Shown here: positions 33,408 through 37,582 of the stretch, piece by piece | Position numbering within the stretch: the stretch's first letter is position 1 | How the letters are laid out: each line of letters starts with the position of its first letter | Assembly: GCA_913058215.1 (NCBI GenBank) | Contig: CAJXQE010000022.1 | Coordinates: 1 to 37,582 of the forward strand | DNA: 37,582 bases | Origin: an uncultured Verrucomicrobiales bacterium | GTDB taxonomy: Bacteria > Verrucomicrobiota > Verrucomicrobiia > Verrucomicrobiales > DEV007 | Direction: 5' to 3' | Program-made: the position numbers and the translations under genes | The notes under the pieces: model-generated | Told to the model about the DNA's origin: nothing | What the model saw: the letters and a program-made list of their open reading frames with translations, nothing else | Databases searched by the model: none

Positions 33408-36116
33408 ATGAAAAGACCCCTTGGCTCTCTCAGCCTATTCATTCTCACCCTCCTCCTATCGGCGCCCTTCGCTGACGCTCAGGAAAAACCCGACGGCGGG
33501 CCCCCCAATGGCGGGCCACCAAACGTTGTCTTCATCCTCGCAGATGATCTCGGCTTCGGGGACCTGGTCTGCTACGGCCACCCCTACGCCAAGACTCCCC
33601 ACATCGACAGCCTCGCCAAAGAGGGGACGCGGTTCACGCGCTACTACGCCACCGGCGTAACCTGTCAGCCGAGCCGGGTTGGCTTCATGACCAGCCGACA
33701 TCCACGCAGTTTCGAGAAACGAGTCGGCGACTACGGCTTTAATGGTCGTCCGACCATTACCGGACTTCTCAATGAAAATGGCTATGCCACCGGGCATTTC
33801 GGCAAGTGGCACATCGGTCCCGGAGAGGGGGGAGGGAAGGCATCGGAAAGGGTTCCTCCGGCTTCTGGATCACGTTATGGCATCGACGAGATCAAAGTGC
33901 TCGAGTCCGTGAAGGACCGCACCCAGGGGCGCGACGACAACACCTTCGAGGCGGCGATCGACTTTATTCAGCGCCACAAGGACGGACCGTTTTATGTCAA
34001 CGTGTGGGCCCACATCAGCCACTTCAGCATTCCGTCGGATAAAGTGTTTGCCGAGAAGTTCAGTGATCTGAAAGTTGATGAATCCCTCTTCGGTCCCTAC
34101 ATGAAGACCAACAAGTTCGACATCTGTAGAGAGGAATGGGGAATCGATGTCGATACCTGCATGAGGAACTACCTCGCCGACGTCTGGAGTCTCGACGCAG
34201 CGATTGGTCGTTTGCTGAAAAAGCTGGATGAACTGGGGCTTTCGGAGAATACCATCGTGGTCTTAACCAGCGATCAGGGGCCCGCCAGGAACACGCTCAA
34301 TACATTAAAAGCCAACCAGGTCGGTGACACCACCCGCGCCAACATGATGGGATGGGCGAATGGATTTCGTGGTGGCAAACACGAGATGTACGAGGGAGGA
34401 GTGCGTATTCCCTTCATCGTCCGTTGGCCGGGCAAGGTGCCGGTTGATACGATCAACGAGACCAGCATTCTCTCCGGCCTGGATTTCCTGCCCACCGTAT
34501 GTCACCTCACCGGAACGCCTTATGACAAGGATCAGTTCGAGGGACTCAATGCTGCCGATGCCTGGCTCGGCGAGACTTGGAATCCGGAACGTTATCTCTT
34601 CTGGAAGAAGCAGGATTCGACTGCCCTGCACGGCGATTGGAAATATCATGTGAACCGACGTGAGGGTGACGAACTCTATCACCTGGCCAATGACCCGAAC
34701 GAAACCACGAACGTCATTGCCGAGAACCCTGAGAAAGCAGCGACTATGCGCAAGGCGGTCACGGCCTGGGACGAAACCCTGCCGGCGCCGCCTCGGAAAA
34801 CGGCAGCGTCACCACCGGCAGCGAAACCGAAACCGAAGGCCAAAAAGAAAGCGGCTCCTGCCCAACCGACCGCAGAAACGGATTCACCGTCTTACCCCTG
34901 GCAAAACTACAGCGGACCTTTGCAACAGAACTGGTTTGCCATGCACGACGGCTTGAAGAATTCGCAGCACATTTTCGAAACAACCAGGAAGGGCACGGTC
35001 GCCTTTGTCGGTGGCTCCATTACCGGAATGAGCTGGCGAAAGAAGGTCATGGAAAACCTCAAGCAGCGTTTCCCGGAAACGGAGTTCAACTTCATCCTCG
35101 CCGGAGTCGGTTCCACCGGAACGATGTATGGCTCGTTTCGACTGGAGCGCGATATGATTCAAAAAGGCAAAGTCGATCTGATGTTCGAAGAAGCCGCAGT
35201 GAACGATGTGGCCATCCTGCGAACCGCAGACCAAAGTGTTCGCGGCATGGAGGGTATTGTGCGGCGTGCGCGTCAGGCTAACCCTGACATGGACATCGTC
35301 ATGATGCATTTTGCCTGCGTGGAAAAGCTCGAAGATTACGAGAACGGGAAAACGCCCGAAGTGATTCAGAGTTTCGACCAGGTGGCCGAACACTACGGAG
35401 TGCCAACACTGGATATCACCAAGGAGATCCACGAGCGCATCAAGCGAGGAGAGTTCACCTGGAAGGATGATTTCAAGGGCGTGCATCCTTCTGAATTCGG
35501 ACAACAACTCTATTCTGACAGCATCGAGCGGCTGCTCAATGAAGCGTGGTCGGATGGACCCCGTCCAGTCGTCGCTCATGCGATGCCGGAGAAACTGGAT
35601 CCGGCTTCCTATAGCGAAGGCAAACTTTTTGCGCCGCGAATCGCCAAAAAACTGCAGGGGTTTGCGGTTGAGACCGACTACGACGCTTCAGTCGAAGGGG
35701 GAAAGGTGCGAGAGGGCTGGAATGAGCGGCCGCAGTTAATCGGATACAACCCAGGCGATAGCTTTGAGCTCCCTTTCAAAGGTTCCGCGGTCGCGATCCA
35801 GGTGATCGCCGGACCGCACGCGGGGATCATTGAACACAGCGTTGATGGCTCCGATTGGGTGGAGCAGGATTTGTTCGTCGAAAAGAACAGCTTCAAACTG
35901 CACCTGAACCGAATCTACATCCTGCGCGATGGACTCGACCCGACTCAGGAGCACACCTTGAGCGTTCGAATCAGTGAGAAACGAAACGATCTAAGCAAAG
36001 GCAACAACTGCCGCATCGTCTACTTCGGGCTGAACGGTGACCCGCGCACGCCCAAAGGCGTTGATGTGGACGGTGTCTACTTCGACGGCTCGAAGGGCTA
36101 TGGGCCGGAGAAATAG
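33408..36116 (+). CDS. Sulfatase-SGNH esterase fusion protein
   Basis: 902 residues with a signal peptide (about 1-24). Residues 38-455 are a sulfatase: FILADDLGFGD (Asp46/47), CQPSRVGFM with formylglycine Cys86, FGKWHIGPG, LTSDQGP. A Pro/Ala/Lys linker covers about 459-496 (KPKPKAKKKAAPAQP). Residues 500-715 are an SGNH esterase: FVGGSITGMSW with Ser537, GVGSTGT, EAAVND with Asn599, and DDFKGVHPSEFG with Asp688 and His693. A beta domain of about 180 residues closes the protein, as in many CE-type SGNH enzymes. One chain should thus carry desulfation and deacetylation, suited to an acetylated, sulfated polysaccharide. The start is the ATG at 33408, which yields the signal peptide; an earlier in-frame start lies inside the previous gene. 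It ends module B. Confidence 0.93.
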   Translation: MKRPLGSLSLFILTLLLSAPFADAQEKPDGGPPNGGPPNVVFILADDLGFGDLVCYGHPYAKTPHIDSLAKEGTRFTRYYATGVTCQPSRVGFMTSRHPRSFEKRVGDYGFNGRPTITGLLNENGYATGHFGKWHIGPGEGGGKASERVPPASGSRYGIDEIKVLESVKDRTQGRDDNTFEAAIDFIQRHKDGPFYVNVWAHISHFSIPSDKVFAEKFSDLKVDESLFGPYMKTNKFDICREEWGIDVDTCMRNYLADVWSLDAAIGRLLKKLDELGLSENTIVVLTSDQGPARNTLNTLKANQVGDTTRANMMGWANGFRGGKHEMYEGGVRIPFIVRWPGKVPVDTINETSILSGLDFLPTVCHLTGTPYDKDQFEGLNAADAWLGETWNPERYLFWKKQDSTALHGDWKYHVNRREGDELYHLANDPNETTNVIAENPEKAATMRKAVTAWDETLPAPPRKTAASPPAAKPKPKAKKKAAPAQPTAETDSPSYPWQNYSGPLQQNWFAMHDGLKNSQHIFETTRKGTVAFVGGSITGMSWRKKVMENLKQRFPETEFNFILAGVGSTGTMYGSFRLERDMIQKGKVDLMFEEAAVNDVAILRTADQSVRGMEGIVRRARQANPDMDIVMMHFACVEKLEDYENGKTPEVIQSFDQVAEHYGVPTLDITKEIHERIKRGEFTWKDDFKGVHPSEFGQQLYSDSIERLLNEAWSDGPRPVVAHAMPEKLDPASYSEGKLFAPRIAKKLQGFAVETDYDASVEGGKVREGWNERPQLIGYNPGDSFELPFKGSAVAIQVIAGPHAGIIEHSVDGSDWVEQDLFVEKNSFKLHLNRIYILRDGLDPTQEHTLSVRISEKRNDLSKGNNCRIVYFGLNGDPRTPKGVDVDGVYFDGSKGYGPEK

Positions 36117-36144
36117 AAAGGGAAGCTTTTTTATCACAGAGAAT

Positions 36145-36173
36145 GAACGATCCGCCCCCTGGGGGGGGCGTTC
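36145..36173. terminator. GC-rich hairpin between convergent genes
   Basis: GAACG (36145-36149) and CGTTC (36169-36173) flank a C5/G8 core that pairs through a TGG-like loop. It lies between the fusion gene and the convergent PQQ-type gene, where a bidirectional terminator is expected. Neither side has a strong T tract; the nearest is a T6 run upstream of the hairpin. Confidence 0.4.
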
Positions 36174-36231
36174 CCTAAGAGGTCCGGTATGACAAGCAGT
36201 GGCTCGCTGGCCAAGGCGAAGTTTGTTTCCA

Positions 36232-37503
36232 CTACTCCACGCAGAAAAGATGTCCTTCGCTGCGAAGGAGAAGCTTCCCGTCGAAGGGCACCGGCGACGC
36301 GAGGATCTGTTCGCCCATCGGATTCTCGCTGAGCAATTCGAACTTGTCTCCAACCCTGGCGGCGAAGACGACTCCGTCCTCGCGGGCGGCGTAGAGAATG
36401 CCTCCGGCGATCACGGGAGAGGCGTAGTAGGCATCCGCGGCACGGGGAAATTCCGCCTCCCAGTGCGGCTTGCCGGTTTGGGGATCGAGACAGACCACCC
36501 CACCTTTGTGGCGCAGCAGGTAGACTCGGGCCTCGTAGGCGATGGGGCTGGCGACATAGACGCCAAAATCGTCGGTGTCCCAGATCCGGTGAGTGTTGGT
36601 GACATCGCCTTCGCCTCCAAGACGCAAAGCATGAACGGAGGCCTGCTTGCGATCATCACGTCCTACGGGAATCACGGCGACGTCATCGACCACGACGGGC
36701 GTCGCGATGTGGGGCCAGAGTTTCATCCCTTTGGGATTAAAGCCTCCGCTCTCCCAGAGCAGTTCGCCATTGTCGGCGGCGTAGGTGGTGACGTGGTCGG
36801 AGCACCAGACCAGGACCGCGTCGCGATCGCCGTGGCGAATCGGAACGGGCGTGGTGTAGCCGTTGTCGTTCTCCGCCGGGACCTCGTAGTTGCGTTCGGT
36901 CTTCCAGCGAACTTTCCCGTTGGTGAGATCAAAGCCAGCGACCCAGGAATTCCCCGCATGGAGACGGGGCAGAATGAGCAGATCGCCCACAATCACCGGA
37001 GAGCTCCCCTGGTCCCAGTAGAGTTCCTGCTTGCCGAAGTCTTCGACGAGGTTGCGCTGCCAGCGCACCGAGCCATCCATCTTCAGCGCCGCGAGCGTCC
37101 CGCTCTTGAAGTAAACGTAGACCGCCTTGCCATCCGTGACCGGCGAAGCGTTGCTGCTGCTGCCGAGCTTCTTGTGCTTGCCCGGAGTTTCCTCACCAAA
37201 GGCCGTCTTCCAGACCTGTTTGCCGTCGAGATCGAAGGCGAAGACGGTGTCGATTCCGTTTTCGGGAGAGGTCACAAAGATGCGGTCTTTCCAGACCGCC
37301 GGACTGGCCGCGCCTTTGCCGGGCAGCGGCGCTTTCCAGAGAACGGTATCGACGCTCCACTCGGTCGGGTAGTCGCCGCCTTCCAGGCTTCCGGTGTGAG
37401 ACGGGCCACGCCATCCCGGCCAGTCGTCGGCGGGTAGAGTGGCGGAGAGAAGGGACAGGGAAAGGACCGTTAGGGTTTCGGCAAGGATGGGAGAGATTCT
37501 CAT
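36232..37503 (-). CDS. Secreted PQQ-type beta-propeller protein
   Basis: 423 residues with a signal peptide (LTVLSLSLLSATLPA). The mature part begins DWPGWRGPSHTGSLEG, the PVC propeller signature. Repeats include AFDLDGKQVWKTAF, GFDLTNGKVRWKTE, TYAADNGELLWESGG and CLDPQTGKPHWEAEF. It shares layout with the propeller at 9857-11137 but is clearly different in sequence. Catalytic dehydrogenase residues are not evident. The start is an ATG at 37503, only 29 bases from the contig's genuine end, so its promoter and upstream neighbours are cut off. Confidence 0.9.
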   Translation of the reverse strand: MRISPILAETLTVLSLSLLSATLPADDWPGWRGPSHTGSLEGGDYPTEWSVDTVLWKAPLPGKGAASPAVWKDRIFVTSPENGIDTVFAFDLDGKQVWKTAFGEETPGKHKKLGSSSNASPVTDGKAVYVYFKSGTLAALKMDGSVRWQRNLVEDFGKQELYWDQGSSPVIVGDLLILPRLHAGNSWVAGFDLTNGKVRWKTERNYEVPAENDNGYTTPVPIRHGDRDAVLVWCSDHVTTYAADNGELLWESGGFNPKGMKLWPHIATPVVVDDVAVIPVGRDDRKQASVHALRLGGEGDVTNTHRIWDTDDFGVYVASPIAYEARVYLLRHKGGVVCLDPQTGKPHWEAEFPRAADAYYASPVIAGGILYAAREDGVVFAARVGDKFELLSENPMGEQILASPVPFDGKLLLRSEGHLFCVE

Positions 37504-37532
37504 GACGGGGGTAGATTAGCACAGGTGGGGTG

Positions 37533-37582
37533 CTGTCTCTTATACACATCTGACGCTGCCGACGAAGAGGATAGTGTAGATC
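37533..37582 (-). other. Nextera adapter with i5 index and P5 start (artefact)
   Basis: Bases 37533-37565 are the reverse complement of the read-1 adapter found at 2-34. They are followed by AGAGGATA (37566-37573), the reverse complement of index TATCCTCT, and GTGTAGATC (37574-37582), the start of the P5 reverse complement. A spurious frame starting at 37549 begins MCIRDS, the peptide encoded by the mosaic end. None of this is genome sequence. Confidence 0.98.

Noticed and set aside
36199..37437. 412-codon plus-strand open frame opposite the second PQQ-type gene
   Set aside because: The minus strand encodes clear propeller repeats with a signal peptide. The plus-strand product is a Gly/Val-rich composition typical of mirrored codons.
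35..37532. tRNA, rRNA, CRISPR arrays, insertion sequences or phage genes
   Set aside because: I looked on both strands and found no cloverleaf, rRNA-like sequence, regular spacer array, transposase or integrase pattern.
37193..37549. 118-codon frame beginning MCIRDS
   Set aside because: Its start lies in the Nextera adapter; the first residues are the translated mosaic end.

Overview
The window is one contig whose two extremes are not biological. Bases 2-34 are the Illumina Nextera read-1 transposase adapter. Bases 37533-37582 are the reverse complement of that adapter followed by an 8-base index and the start of the P5 primer. Genuine DNA is therefore 35-37532. I see no rRNA, tRNA, CRISPR array, transposase or phage gene.

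The gene families point to the PVC group, most likely an aquatic, polysaccharide-degrading Verrucomicrobiota, with Planctomycetota as the alternative. The evidence is two heme-motif 'planctomycete cytochrome c' proteins (DUF1587/1595/1592/1588/1585), their DUF1552 partners with Tat-like leaders, small sigma factors of the Rhodopirellula/Verrucomicrobium type, an SHD1 domain protein, three sulfatases, several DUF1080/LamG-like beta-sandwich proteins, and PQQ-type propellers with the N-terminal W-x-R-x-R-G-P or W-x-G-x-R-G-P signature. No phylogenetic marker is present, so this is inference from gene content.

Layout. 35-210: tail of a cut-off gene. 436-2835 (-): secreted DPP-IV-type S9 peptidase. 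3070-6337 (-): three overlapping genes for a small secreted protein, a C39-like cysteine protease and an SHD1 plus HExxH metalloprotease. 6574-7065 (-): stand-alone BLUF blue-light sensor. 7275-8834 (-): SASA-type esterase followed by a broken DUF1080-like gene. 8955-9644 (-): single-TM protein of unknown function. 9857-11137 (+): PQQ-type propeller. 11161-14356 (-): FAD oxidoreductase, a chimeric gene scar, and a BNR/sialidase-like protein. 14401-14501: a symmetric array of ATCCATG repeats.

The core of the window is a pair of divergently arranged regulatory-catabolic modules. Module A (-, 22980 down to 14517) reads sigma, FecR, DUF1552, DUF1592, DUF1080/LamG-like, sulfatase. Module B (+, 24915-36116) reads DUF1592, DUF1552, sigma, membrane anti-sigma with a CBM-like outer domain, sulfatase, LamG-like protein, and a sulfatase-SGNH esterase fusion. 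Between them lies an SGNH acetylesterase with a DUF1080-like partner (23117-24667, -). That partner is the intact paralogue of the broken gene at 7275. A second PQQ propeller (36232-37503, -) ends the contig.

Proposed working (inference): each module lets the cell sense a glycan outside or in the periplasm through a FecR-like or CBM-like anti-sigma protein, release a dedicated sigma factor, and express exported sulfatases, esterases and beta-sandwich proteins together with the DUF1592/DUF1552 heme-motif pair, whose chemistry is unknown.
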